DNA of 32,799 nt from Muribaculaceae bacterium. Lineage in GTDB: Bacteria; Bacteroidota; Bacteroidia; Bacteroidales; Muribaculaceae. The position numbers and the translations under genes are program-made. Below the pieces are notes generated by a model, which had not been told where the DNA came from, did not search any database, and was given only the letters and a program-made list of their open reading frames with translations. Location of the stretch: NCBI GenBank assembly GCA_017619355.1, contig JAFZSO010000072.1:1-32799 (forward strand), written 5' to 3'. Of the stretch, positions 18,001 through 25,556 are shown piece after piece; positions within the stretch are counted from its first letter, which is position 1, and each line of letters starts with the position of its first letter.

Positions 18001-18151
18001 TCGTGGTACCCTTATTGGTGCCATGGATTCTCACCGAGGCGCCAATGATGGGTTCCTTGTCGGTGGCTGATGTGACAACACCGGTCACCGTCCGGGCATA
18101 GCCCAGAACCGAACAGATAGAAACTAACAGAAGCAATAGCTGTTTTCTCAT
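15065..18151 (-). CDS. SusC/RagA-family TonB-dependent outer-membrane transporter
   Basis: A 1028-residue outer-membrane importer. After a signal peptide (MRKQLLLLLVSICSVLGYA) comes a CarboxypepD-regulatory-like domain (about 22-105: VTGVVTSATDKEPIIGAS to DISYVGM), the plug (about 110-235: PLMIVDGVPIRG, VLKGAAASALYGQEAANG, IMITTKSG), then the beta-barrel ending in phenylalanine (FNFTLKATF). There is no N-terminal STN domain, so signalling through an anti-sigma factor is not expected; this agrees with the lack of a FecR-like gene. It is the first gene of the susCD block, with a 214-bp gap upstream. Related RagA/SusC proteins import peptides as well as glycans. Confidence 0.95.
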   Translation of the reverse strand: MRKQLLLLLVSICSVLGYARTVTGVVTSATDKEPIIGASVRIHGTNKGTTTDIDGSYSINVNDNDVLDISYVGMNPVSVKVGNRSVINVELTDNSQVLGEVVVTAMGQTQEKKKLNFAVQSLNADEVTAGSTTNFANSLQGKVAGLQVATGGGSPNSSTQVIIRAISSVNNSQSNEPLMIVDGVPIRGKGSTLADINANDIENMTVLKGAAASALYGQEAANGVIMITTKSGSKDGSIRVTGSATVEINTPMRVPKIQSKFIPGTKGMYKENSSSGGWGPLLSATDTRYDNIGDFLGTGLLQKYDMSVSGGTEKFNAYASVAYMDNEGVVPKDYKKQLTVFLKSAFNPSKQVNIQFSMNYVDSKSRGFGNSMSTIYNWGINKNMSDYETLEGHVNWRARYENWDIMTDRERINAGVSPYYGRYHDKSETKSSRVMLNGQISYEPITDLVFTGKVGYDKGHSTYEAYGVPRFYDEDFHDPTDPDLQQALSDSQSLFGWYSFQPSRGEQFTAQFLATYKKTFAKDYGFNALFGIEYKESNSYEASIYGEHFQLSGDFYSFMNTDFTNGDLLIANHPSLYHSKWNKYGYFGELRFDYKGMAQLSVTGRYDGSSRFKQVDPTYFYPSVTAGVIFSELFNLSNSWFSYGKLRGNWAKVGKDSPAYLFTDTYKQWTLFPDGGYGIDPTISRAIVLEPEMTSSWEIGADLRFFNQRTRLDVAYYSTTVDNQIVSVRVSPASGTILQTRNEGTIENYGVEATLAQDIFKTADFDWTITLNTSFNRGRVKKLPDDIIEIQGTQYGDIFPVARLNGSSTGISGKDYRRDPNGNVICDENGYPVIDPAKGIYIGNREPDFLMGLGSTFRYKHATLSFLFDGRCGGDVVNVTGRSLITNGMARWYDRYRNREVIFNGVQEVPGPDGEMTYVKNTTPIILDQNFIATYFSTVSSNFIEDGSYIRLSYVTLGYDFSHFFKKTWAVKGLSATFTGRNLFLLTKYSGNDPAILAAVSGGTGGMGIDNYNVPVSRSFNFTLKATF

Positions 18152-18291
18152 AAGCGTTGTATTTATTATAATATTAATTGTTTAGAATCAATGGATTAAG
18201 GTTTCACGAAAACTTCCAGCCCAGCCCAAGAAAAAGCTGCTCGTTAAAATAGTGTTTTCTAAGGCTATGCCGAAAGATGTGAAATATGTCA

Positions 18292-18319
18292 CAAACTTAC
18301 AATATTTTTTTTATACAAC
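18292..18319 (-). promoter_or_regulatory. Weak candidate promoter of the SusC operon
   Basis: On the minus strand TAAGTTTG (18299-18292) fits the -7 element TAnnTTTG. The nearest -33-like sequence (GTTG, 18319-18316) is only 16 bp away, which is short. If real, it gives a leader of about 130 bases before susC. Confidence 0.3.
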
Positions 18320-18365
18320 ATATAAAATAATGTGAATTTTTTTATAAAACCCATAAAAAATGTCA

Positions 18366-21300
18366 TCACAAAATTCCCAGAATTATGTTGATGAGCGATG
18401 TGACATCATTCACATTTACATCATCATCATCATTAATGTCGCCACGGAACTGATCGACAGGCAGCACGCCCAGAATCATGTTGATGAGTGCAGTGACATC
18501 AGAAACATTGACTTGGCCATCGCCGTTCACATCACCCTTCAGCGACTTCAGCTCATAGGCTGCCATACCGTTGCCGGGCACATAGAGGTAGAGGTTCTTG
18601 GTAAACTTGTCGCTGCCGGGAGTGACCAGACAGGGAGCGCCCCAGGTGGCACTGTTCAAATCGCCTAAGCCCTGAGCGGGGAAGAGCCACATCTTGCTGA
18701 AGCCTGAGAACTGCCAGTCATTGGCATTCTCTACCAGCATGAACTGATGACCGAGGGGGGCATTAAAGTCGCCATAGCTGTAGAGCAGATAATTGCGGCC
18801 GCCAAAGTCGAATATGGCAGCGCCATTTGCCTGATTGTTGCTGCTTACCAGTTCGCCGGCACTGAAACTGCCGTCGATGGCACCTGTTGCAAAGTTGTAG
18901 CGGGTGAGATAGGTAGCACCACCATTCACATACACAATGTTGTCGCTCACGGGATAGATGCGTGGAGCAATGCCGAATGAGGTATTGGATGACGGAGCAA
19001 AACCAGCCACCTGTTTCACTTCAGTGGCTGTCACATTGCCGTTAGTGATGGTCCAGCGAATCAGTTCGGTGCCACTGGCTGTGGCAGCAAACACCTTGAA
19101 GTTGCCGCTGCTCACATCGCCCAGCACATTGCAGTGGTCGATGCGCGGCTTTGATGTCACATTATTAGCGGTGAGTCGGGCACGCAAGGTGGCATTGCCC
19201 GTGTTCTCGTCGATCTGGAAAATCATGAGCGGTGTGCTGCCAATGTTGAGCGACAGGTTGGTCACCACCAGATTTCCGGCAGCATCGGTCAGCACATCGT
19301 TAGCGGGATAGTAAGGAACGCTCACTTCGGCCGCAAGCTGCACATCTTGGATGCGCTCGCCGGTAGTGGCATTATACACGCGCAGATAGGTGGCAGCCGT
19401 ACTGCTTCCCTCCACCCTGCCCGCCTGATAAATGCGGTTGCCCTTCACGGCAAAACCGCGATTCATGAGGCCGTCGCTGTCGAAAGTGATATTGTCGTAC
19501 TCGCTTTTCACCGAACGCACCCACAGGTTGTTCAGCTTCAAGCCGTGCTGCATCGTATAGGAGTTGTTGTCGATGTCTTTTTTGATGACATAACCTGGCT
19601 CGGTCTCTCCCACAGGAATCGAAGTGACCGTGAAACTGCGTGAAGATGTGACAGCCTCGGTGCAGTAACGGGCATTGGTTGCCACACGCCAGTAGAAGGT
19701 GCCCTTGCCCAGGATGCCCACCACCATGGTGTGATGCATAGAGCCTCCTGTTTCGCTCACATCGGTGCCGGTATATACAATCGACTGGAAATTGCGGTCG
19801 CTCGCCACCTCCACACGGTAACTGTCGGCATTCACCTTGGTGAACACAAAATCAAAGTTATCAGTGATTTCGGCACCATCAGCAGGCGACACAAGCGTGG
19901 TGAGAGGTGCCGATGTGCGCTCAGGCGAAGTGAATGTGGCAACATCGGAGTAGCAGTCGAGATAGCCGCTCTGCCTTGTAGCCACACGCCAGTAATAGGT
20001 TTTCGATGATTCCAGTGTATCAAGGTCGAGGGACACATTGTTCGTCGTCAGATTTCTTTCTTCCAAGATAATATTGCTGAAGTCGGGGTCCGACGCCACC
20101 TGAATGCGATAAGTGGCAGCATCGGCAGCCGTCCATGTGAACTGCTGGACCCACTGAGCAACCGCTCCGCCCACAGGCGAAAGAAGTGTCACCTTCTGAG
20201 CATAGTCAACCGGTGCGTCGAGATAGGCGGCATCAAACTCGTTGCCCCAACCATCGACCACGCACACGGCATACCAGTAGCCCGAGGTATATTCAGAAGG
20301 CAACTCAAACGAGGGCGAATAGGTCACGCCTATCAGGTAGTCGCTCTTGATGCCGTCGAACTTTTGGCTCTGCACCTCATCGGGCGACATCCCGTCGGGA
20401 ACGGCATAGACCGAATAGCGAATCAGCGGCTGATCGACAGCAGTCCACGACAGCTCTCCATCGTTTAATTCCAGATTTTCAGGTGCATTGAAGTTCAATT
20501 TGGGTTTCCAAGTCATAGGCGGATTCAGCGCCTTGTGGGTAAACAAGGTTGAAGCAAGGTAATCGGCAAGACCCGAACAGGCAGGACCGTCGATGTATTT
20601 AGCCGAGTAGAAGTTCACACCGGGAGCGTTGTCCAGGTTGTAGTCGCGACTATACTGAATCTGCTGGCATATCTCTTGCCAGTCGGCCAGGGTATTGGTA
20701 CTTTCCATGAAATAGATATTATGGCTCGCATAGTGATGACGGCCATAGTGATTAGCAATGTAGCTCCACCATTGCGTGAGCGGACCGAAGGGATTGGTCG
20801 AGTGATTGGTCTTCCAGTAGAGCTGTGGCGAGATATAGTCGATAGTACCCTCTTCGAGCCATGCCAGCGGGTCACTGTAAATCTGGTTATACTGCCAGTC
20901 GCTACCCGTGGGGCAAGGTGTCACGCCATGAGCGCCCGCACTTGTGCTTGCAGTGCCTGCCACACCGGCAGGACCAATACCAAATTTCACATAGGGTTTG
21001 GTTTCCTGCACCATATCATACATATCCTGCACCATCAGGTTCACATTATGCCGGCGCCAGTCGGCTATGGTCATGCTCGTGCCGCTCTCGGCCCACAGGT
21101 CGTAGTCGGGTGCAGTGTTGTTAGTGGGCGTGCCACCTCCAGGATAGAAGTAGTCGTCGAAGATGATGCCGTCGATGTCATAGTTCTGAATCATCTCCTT
21201 GCACACCTTCACCAAGTGGTCACGCGAACCTTTCAAACCAGGATTGAACACCACATATTTATCAACCTGCATGAGCAGTCCTGAACTCTTCATCGCCAAG

Positions 21301-21740
21301 TCTTGAGGGGTGTTACAGTCGTTACCGTAGTTGTTGCTGAAGCGATAGGGATTCACCCAGGCATGGCACTCCAGACCGCGCTTGTGGCACTCCTCAACGG
21401 CAAATTCCAGGGGATCCCATCCGGGGTCCACACCGCGTGTGCCGCTCACATAACTCGAGAATGGCTCGTAACTCGAGTGGTAAAGAGCATCGGCCATGGG
21501 GCGCACTTGCAGGCATATGCCGTTCATATTAGCCTTCACAAAGCCATCGAGCAGGTCGGTCAGCTGCTTCTTCTGATTGGCTATCACAGTGGCCGAGGTT
21601 CCTCGGGTCCGAGGCCAGTCAATGTTCGACACTGTGGCAACCCACACCGTGCGCACTTCACGCTTCTGAGCCTCTTGAGCCCTCAATGAAAGCGGGAAAA
21701 AGAGCGTAGCCAGAACTGCCCAAATAGTTAATTTTCTCAT
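18366..21740 (-). CDS. Large secreted GHL10-family glycosidase-like protein with propeller-like region and dockerin-like tail
   Basis: A 1124-residue protein with a signal peptide (MRKLTIWAVLATLFFPLSLRA). GHL10 barrel at about residues 25-400: REVRTVWVATVSNIDWP, LQVRPMADALYHSSYEP, HAWVNPYRFS, IDGIIFDDYFYPGG, VKFGIGPAGVAG, SDWQYNQIYSDPLAWLEEG and ISPQLYW. Several fibronectin-like segments follow (about 420-720), recognisable by repeated YYWRVAT/FYWRVAT. Then comes a region of about 330 residues resembling a DUF4623-type propeller (RVYNATTGERIQDVQL, LMIFQIDENTGNATL). Two dockerin-like repeats end the protein. It lies 41 bp after the upstream GHL10 gene, so they form an operon. The propeller distinguishes it from the other two GHL10 proteins. 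Confidence 0.88.
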   Translation of the reverse strand: MRKLTIWAVLATLFFPLSLRAQEAQKREVRTVWVATVSNIDWPRTRGTSATVIANQKKQLTDLLDGFVKANMNGICLQVRPMADALYHSSYEPFSSYVSGTRGVDPGWDPLEFAVEECHKRGLECHAWVNPYRFSNNYGNDCNTPQDLAMKSSGLLMQVDKYVVFNPGLKGSRDHLVKVCKEMIQNYDIDGIIFDDYFYPGGGTPTNNTAPDYDLWAESGTSMTIADWRRHNVNLMVQDMYDMVQETKPYVKFGIGPAGVAGTASTSAGAHGVTPCPTGSDWQYNQIYSDPLAWLEEGTIDYISPQLYWKTNHSTNPFGPLTQWWSYIANHYGRHHYASHNIYFMESTNTLADWQEICQQIQYSRDYNLDNAPGVNFYSAKYIDGPACSGLADYLASTLFTHKALNPPMTWKPKLNFNAPENLELNDGELSWTAVDQPLIRYSVYAVPDGMSPDEVQSQKFDGIKSDYLIGVTYSPSFELPSEYTSGYWYAVCVVDGWGNEFDAAYLDAPVDYAQKVTLLSPVGGAVAQWVQQFTWTAADAATYRIQVASDPDFSNIILEERNLTTNNVSLDLDTLESSKTYYWRVATRQSGYLDCYSDVATFTSPERTSAPLTTLVSPADGAEITDNFDFVFTKVNADSYRVEVASDRNFQSIVYTGTDVSETGGSMHHTMVVGILGKGTFYWRVATNARYCTEAVTSSRSFTVTSIPVGETEPGYVIKKDIDNNSYTMQHGLKLNNLWVRSVKSEYDNITFDSDGLMNRGFAVKGNRIYQAGRVEGSSTAATYLRVYNATTGERIQDVQLAAEVSVPYYPANDVLTDAAGNLVVTNLSLNIGSTPLMIFQIDENTGNATLRARLTANNVTSKPRIDHCNVLGDVSSGNFKVFAATASGTELIRWTITNGNVTATEVKQVAGFAPSSNTSFGIAPRIYPVSDNIVYVNGGATYLTRYNFATGAIDGSFSAGELVSSNNQANGAAIFDFGGRNYLLYSYGDFNAPLGHQFMLVENANDWQFSGFSKMWLFPAQGLGDLNSATWGAPCLVTPGSDKFTKNLYLYVPGNGMAAYELKSLKGDVNGDGQVNVSDVTALINMILGVLPVDQFRGDINDDDDVNVNDVTSLINIILGIL

Positions 21741-21781
21741 AGTCTATGTTAATTATTAAGTTATTGGTTCCTAATTAAGCA

Positions 21782-23494
21782 TCAGTCAACCCCAAGAATA
21801 ATGTTGATGATGAGTGTCACGTCCATCACATCTACGTCATTGTCGCCGTTCACATTGGCGTTATTGTAGTTAAACGGGCTGGGATTCTTGCCCAGGATGT
21901 AGTTAATGACTGTGGTCACATCGTTCACATCCACGCTGCCATCACCATTGGCATCGCCTGGATTTTGCAAGGTAGTGGCCACCTCATATTCGATATTGTA
22001 ACCATCGACCACACTCACTGCATACCAGTAGCCCGTCTGATAGTCTTCAGGAATCGTAAATTCGGGAACATAGGTGACATCGAGCAGATAGTCGCTCAGC
22101 AGTCCGCCATAGGTGGCGCTCTGGGCATCCTGCAGTGTAACAGATTCGGGCACTGCATAGACTACATACTTCACCAGCAGGCCATCCTCGGCAGTCCATT
22201 CAAGGTCTGCTCCGTCGACCGTGAGATTCTGGGGAGCGCCATGTGGTGTTGCATCCTTCCAGGTGAGGGCAGGCACCAGTGCCTTGTGCTGGAACACATT
22301 GGCGAGCAGGTAATCGCCCAGGCCACTCACGCCGCCGTTATCGCCGTTGATATTCTTGGCCGAATAGAGCACAACGCCGGGTGCTTTATCCTTGTTGTAC
22401 TGGCGTGAATATTTGATTTGCTTCACCACATCGGCCCAATTGCTGGTGGTATTGTTGCTTGCCAGGAACGAGATGCTGTGACTCGCATAGTGATGGCGGC
22501 CAAAGTGATTGGCAATGGTGCTCCACCACTGCGTGATGGGGCCAAAGGGATTGGTGCTGTGAGTTGTGGTCCAGTAAATCTGGGGCGACATGTAGTCGAC
22601 CGTGCCGGCATTGTACCAAGCCAGCGGGTCGCTGAAGATGCCATCGTACTGCCAGTCGCTACCCCTGGGGCATGGCGACACGCCATACTGCGAAGCCGAC
22701 TTTCCTGCCACACCTGCCGGCGAGATGCCGAAAAGCACCTCGGGTTTCTCTTCCTGCACCATATTGTAGATGTCAGCCACCATCAGGTTCACATTGTTGC
22801 GACGCCAGTCGGCAAAGGTCATGTCCACATTGCTGTCGTTCCACAGGTCATAGTCGGCCGCAGCACTGGTCGTGGGAATGCCTTCAGGATAAAAATAGTC
22901 GTCAAACACCAGGCCGTCGATGTCATAATTACTCACAATCTCACGGCACACCTTCACGATGTGCTGGCGCACCGAGGGAAGACCTGGATTCAGAATGGTT
23001 GTAGTAGTACCGTTGCTGTTGGTATAGGCCAGCAGCATTCCGGCATTGCGCAACGCATTATCCTGAGGTGTGTTCCAGTTTGAGCCGGTGCTGAAACGGT
23101 ATGGGTTTACCCACGCGTGCAGCTGCATGCCACGCTTGTGGCATTCCTCCACTGCGAAAGCCAGCGGATCCCAGCCGGGGTTGGTACCACGATTGCCGGT
23201 CAGATAACTCGACCAGGGCTCATAACTCGACGGATAGAAGGCATCGCACATGGAGCGCACCTGCAAATACACAGCGTTGAAGTTCTGCGCTTTCAGCTTG
23301 TCGAGCATATCGGTCAGCTCCTTCTTTTGTTTTGTAATCACGGTGCTACTGGTTCCTGCAGTACTAGGCCAGTCGAGGCGCCAAACGGTGGCTATCCAAG
23401 CCGAACGTAACTCTCTCTTTTGCGCTTCAGCAGCGCTAACCGACAACTCCCATGTGAGCATGAGAGCCATCAATATCATCATTATTTTTCTCAT
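21782..23494 (-). CDS. Secreted GHL10-family glycosidase-like protein with dockerin-like tail (compact form)
   Basis: A 570-residue protein and the shortest of the three paralogs. After a signal peptide (MRKIMMILMALMLTWELSVSA) the GHL10 barrel covers about 25-400: RELRSAWIATVWRLDWPS, LQVRSMCDAFYPSSYEPWS, HAWVNPYRFS, IDGLVFDDYFYPEG, VLFGISPAGVAG, SDWQYDGIFSDPLAWYNAG and MSPQIYW. One fibronectin-like segment follows, then two diverged dockerin-like repeats (GDANGDGSVDVNDVTTVIN and NVNGDNDVDVMDVTLIIN). Start 23494 opens the signal peptide. It is first in the locus, directly behind a good promoter. The N-terminal half is close to the 18366-21740 product, which suggests tandem duplication. Confidence 0.88.
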   Translation of the reverse strand: MRKIMMILMALMLTWELSVSAAEAQKRELRSAWIATVWRLDWPSTAGTSSTVITKQKKELTDMLDKLKAQNFNAVYLQVRSMCDAFYPSSYEPWSSYLTGNRGTNPGWDPLAFAVEECHKRGMQLHAWVNPYRFSTGSNWNTPQDNALRNAGMLLAYTNSNGTTTTILNPGLPSVRQHIVKVCREIVSNYDIDGLVFDDYFYPEGIPTTSAAADYDLWNDSNVDMTFADWRRNNVNLMVADIYNMVQEEKPEVLFGISPAGVAGKSASQYGVSPCPRGSDWQYDGIFSDPLAWYNAGTVDYMSPQIYWTTTHSTNPFGPITQWWSTIANHFGRHHYASHSISFLASNNTTSNWADVVKQIKYSRQYNKDKAPGVVLYSAKNINGDNGGVSGLGDYLLANVFQHKALVPALTWKDATPHGAPQNLTVDGADLEWTAEDGLLVKYVVYAVPESVTLQDAQSATYGGLLSDYLLDVTYVPEFTIPEDYQTGYWYAVSVVDGYNIEYEVATTLQNPGDANGDGSVDVNDVTTVINYILGKNPSPFNYNNANVNGDNDVDVMDVTLIINIILGVD

Positions 23495-23530
23495 TTTGAG
23501 ATGCATTAATTGGTTTTTATGATTGCGTTA

Positions 23531-23562
23531 CAAATTTACTCCATTTTTCTCTTTTATACAAA
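23531..23562 (-). promoter_or_regulatory. Candidate promoter of the GHL10/SusCD locus
   Basis: On the minus strand TTTG (23562-23559), 20 bp, then TAAATTTG (23538-23531) matches the Bacteroidota TTTG/TAnnTTTG promoter. Transcription would begin near 23524, about 30 bases before the ATG at 23494. The region around it (23507-23712) is AT-rich and has no gene. Confidence 0.6.
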
Positions 23563-23659
23563 AAATATTTCCATTATCTCGCGATAACGGAAATATAATT
23601 ATATTAAACCTCTATAAGAGAGTTATTTAAAAATATTTATAATATATAGCTCACCCCCA

Positions 23660-23685
23660 TCTGGCGTTATGGTTAAGCCGCCAGA
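23660..23685 (-). terminator. Hairpin after the small membrane protein gene
   Basis: TCTGGCG (23660-23666) pairs perfectly with CGCCAGA (23679-23685) across 12 bases, 27 bases past the stop of the 102-residue gene. No T run follows on the minus strand, so termination strength is uncertain. Confidence 0.4.
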
Positions 23686-23712
23686 GAGCACATCGCATGA
23701 CACCAAACGAGG

Positions 23713-24021
23713 TTACTCGCGCACAAGGTCGAGCACCAGCTGGCAACCCATATAGAGGGTAACGGCAATCATCACCACGAAGTAGAGCACATCGCGCACG
23801 GTAACGGCATCTCCGCCATAGCCCATCACATACTTGATGCACAGGATGAGGCAAACCACAAACGCCACTCCATAGATAAGGGGCATCTGCCAGCGGAAAC
23901 TGCGGCGACGTTCAGGCAACTTGTTTAAGACGCGAGGCGTGAACCACTCGTTGGGCTTCACGTCGGGCGCATTTGCCTTGAGCAATTTTGCCAGTCTTTC
24001 ATCATCAGCGTTTCTTTTCAT
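23713..24021 (-). CDS. Small two-helix membrane protein downstream of the sigma factor
   Basis: A 102-residue protein that I do not assign to a family. Residues 1-45 are charged and soluble (KRNADDERLAKLLKANAPD, then VKPNEWFTPRVLNKLPERR), followed by two hydrophobic segments (about 46-66, PLIYGVAFVVCLILCI, and 77-97, DVLYFVVMIAVTLYMGCQL). A cytosolic N-terminus with membrane anchors, placed 38 bp after an ECF sigma gene, is where an anti-sigma factor would be encoded, and the NEWFTPRVLNKLPER block recalls short sigma-operon proteins. The zinc-binding anti-sigma His/Cys motif is absent. Anti-sigma or sigma-accessory function is inference from position. Confidence 0.75.
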   Translation of the reverse strand: MKRNADDERLAKLLKANAPDVKPNEWFTPRVLNKLPERRRSFRWQMPLIYGVAFVVCLILCIKYVMGYGGDAVTVRDVLYFVVMIAVTLYMGCQLVLDLVRE

Positions 24022-24059
24022 GATTATCTTCGTTTTTGCATTGTTATCAATATTCTATT

Positions 24060-24581
24060 TTACACATACTTAGCCATCTTGTCTTTAGCACGATGCAGGT
24101 GCGACTTGATGGTTCCCTGCGGAATCTGCATCACATTAGAAATCTTCTTGATGGGCATATCCTCAATGTAGAACATCACCACCACCGCGCGTTCCACACG
24201 GTTCAAGGCGTTGAGCGCCTTCTGCACGGTGAGCCGGGCATCGGTCTGGTTCACGGCTCCCTGCTCGTCGCCCTCGTCGGGCAACTGGTCGTAGTGCTCT
24301 TCATGACGAGCCCTGACGTAGCTATAGAACTCATTGTAACCTATCCTGAAAAGCCAAGTACTGAAACTTGACAAGCCCTTGAAATTGGCAATGTTAAGAT
24401 AAGCCTTGATGAAGGTTTCTTGCGAAAGATCGTCGGTGAGGTCCTCATCGCCCATGGTGAGGTTCAGGAAGAACCTGCGCACGCGCTGCTGATAGGCCTC
24501 GACGAGCTTGCCGAATGCGTGCTTATCGCCAGTAAGCACGCATTGCGACACAAGTTTGATTTCTTCGATCCGGCTCAACAT
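24060..24581 (-). CDS. ECF-type RNA polymerase sigma factor
   Basis: A 173-residue sigma-70 family factor of the extracytoplasmic-function type. Region 2 is clear at about residues 20-90 (LTDDLSQETFIKAYLNIANF, SFSTWLFRIGYNEFYSYVR), and region 4 at about 115-170 (VERAVVVMFYIEDMPIKKIS, then IPQGTIKSHLHRAKDKM). Regions 1 and 3 are absent, as expected. ATG 24581 is preceded by GGTGAGAAG. The gene sits 18 bp after the DUF6249-like gene and 38 bp before a small membrane protein gene, so the three are probably one operon. A candidate self-type promoter motif lies at 25557-25586. It has no FecR-like partner and is probably not the regulator of the SusC locus. Confidence 0.93.
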   Translation of the reverse strand: MLSRIEEIKLVSQCVLTGDKHAFGKLVEAYQQRVRRFFLNLTMGDEDLTDDLSQETFIKAYLNIANFKGLSSFSTWLFRIGYNEFYSYVRARHEEHYDQLPDEGDEQGAVNQTDARLTVQKALNALNRVERAVVVMFYIEDMPIKKISNVMQIPQGTIKSHLHRAKDKMAKYV

Positions 24582-24599
24582 CTTCTCACCAATTTTCGC

Positions 24600-25502
24600 T
24601 TAGCAATTGGTTGGATTCTCGTTAGTCTGTTCCGGCTGCTGCACAGGAGCTTGAGGCTGCTGCTGACCCATCACCGGAGGTTGGGGCATGTAAGCCTGCT
24701 GCTGTTTCATGGCTGCCATCATCGACCTTTGCTGCTGCCACACGATAAAGGCTTTGAAAGCACCTATCAGGAACACCATCAGGAACACTCCTATCAGTGG
24801 CCAGCCACCTGCGAAGCCGAAGAATACCATGAATCCTATACCCACTGCCATCATGGTGAACGATGAGCTATAAGCATTCCAGTTAATCTGACCTGCCACG
24901 GGCTGCATGGGTGGCTGATTCACCTGATTCATTTGCGGCTGACCGGGCATGGGTTGCTGCACCTGATTCATTGCAGGACCTTGCTGCATGGGGGGACGGG
25001 GAATGAACACGGGAGGCTGTTCCATAGCCTTGTTGTCGAATTCGCCCAGCACTCCCTCGTTCAAGGGATAGTTGTTCTCTATCGCCTTGGAGATGAGTTC
25101 ATATTTCTCTTTGCGGCGTTTGTGCTTGAACCATTCCACGATAAGAATAATCAATATCACGCCCACCACAAGGGTACCCACTATGATCACCACCATCTTC
25201 TGCACGCTGCGCTGCATTTCCTCCATCAGTTTAGCACGCTGTTTTTGAGTGGCAGGGTCGGTCTTCACTGTAGCACCGTGAGGGCTCACATTGTGACCAC
25301 CAGCCAGGGTGTCGTCGAGAATGCTCACTACCTGTTCGGCCAGGCTGCCTTCATTGCCCAAGATGAAAACGGTGTCTTGTCCCTTGACTACGGCCAATGT
25401 GTCGCCTCGGTGAATTACCGTCGAGTTTTCGGCCTGAATCGTTTGAGTGTTGACGATTAACATCATCGTCATGCTCATCAATGCATAAATAATTCTTCTC
25501 AT
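24600..25502 (-). CDS. DUF6249-like membrane protein with Gln/Pro/Met-rich linkers
   Basis: A 300-residue protein with a probable signal segment (MRRIIYALMSMTMMLIVNTQ), an extracytoplasmic part of about 80 residues, a strong membrane helix near 108-125 (VVIIVGTLVVGVILIILIV), then a basic stretch (EWFKHKRRKEKYELISKAIE) typical of DUF6249. A low-complexity linker rich in P, Q, M and N follows (about 165-205), then two more hydrophobic segments and a Gln/Met/Pro-rich tail. It is the first gene of the sigma operon. Such a protein could sense an envelope signal, but I see no direct evidence of function. The family name is my recognition, not a search. Confidence 0.75.
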   Translation of the reverse strand: MRRIIYALMSMTMMLIVNTQTIQAENSTVIHRGDTLAVVKGQDTVFILGNEGSLAEQVVSILDDTLAGGHNVSPHGATVKTDPATQKQRAKLMEEMQRSVQKMVVIIVGTLVVGVILIILIVEWFKHKRRKEKYELISKAIENNYPLNEGVLGEFDNKAMEQPPVFIPRPPMQQGPAMNQVQQPMPGQPQMNQVNQPPMQPVAGQINWNAYSSSFTMMAVGIGFMVFFGFAGGWPLIGVFLMVFLIGAFKAFIVWQQQRSMMAAMKQQQAYMPQPPVMGQQQPQAPVQQPEQTNENPTNC

Positions 25503-25556
25503 ATCTTTCTGTTTTTTTTGGTTTCACTTTTGCCGTTTCAGCGGCGTTTTCATGCA

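Noticed and set aside
23651-23854. 67-residue minus-strand open frame overlapping the small membrane protein
   Set aside because: Arginine- and cysteine-rich shadow frame over a better-supported gene.
24060-24581. ECF sigma factor as the regulator of the SusC locus
   Set aside because: SusC lacks an STN signalling domain, no FecR-like anti-sigma gene is present, and the sigma gene belongs to a separate operon with a DUF6249-like protein.
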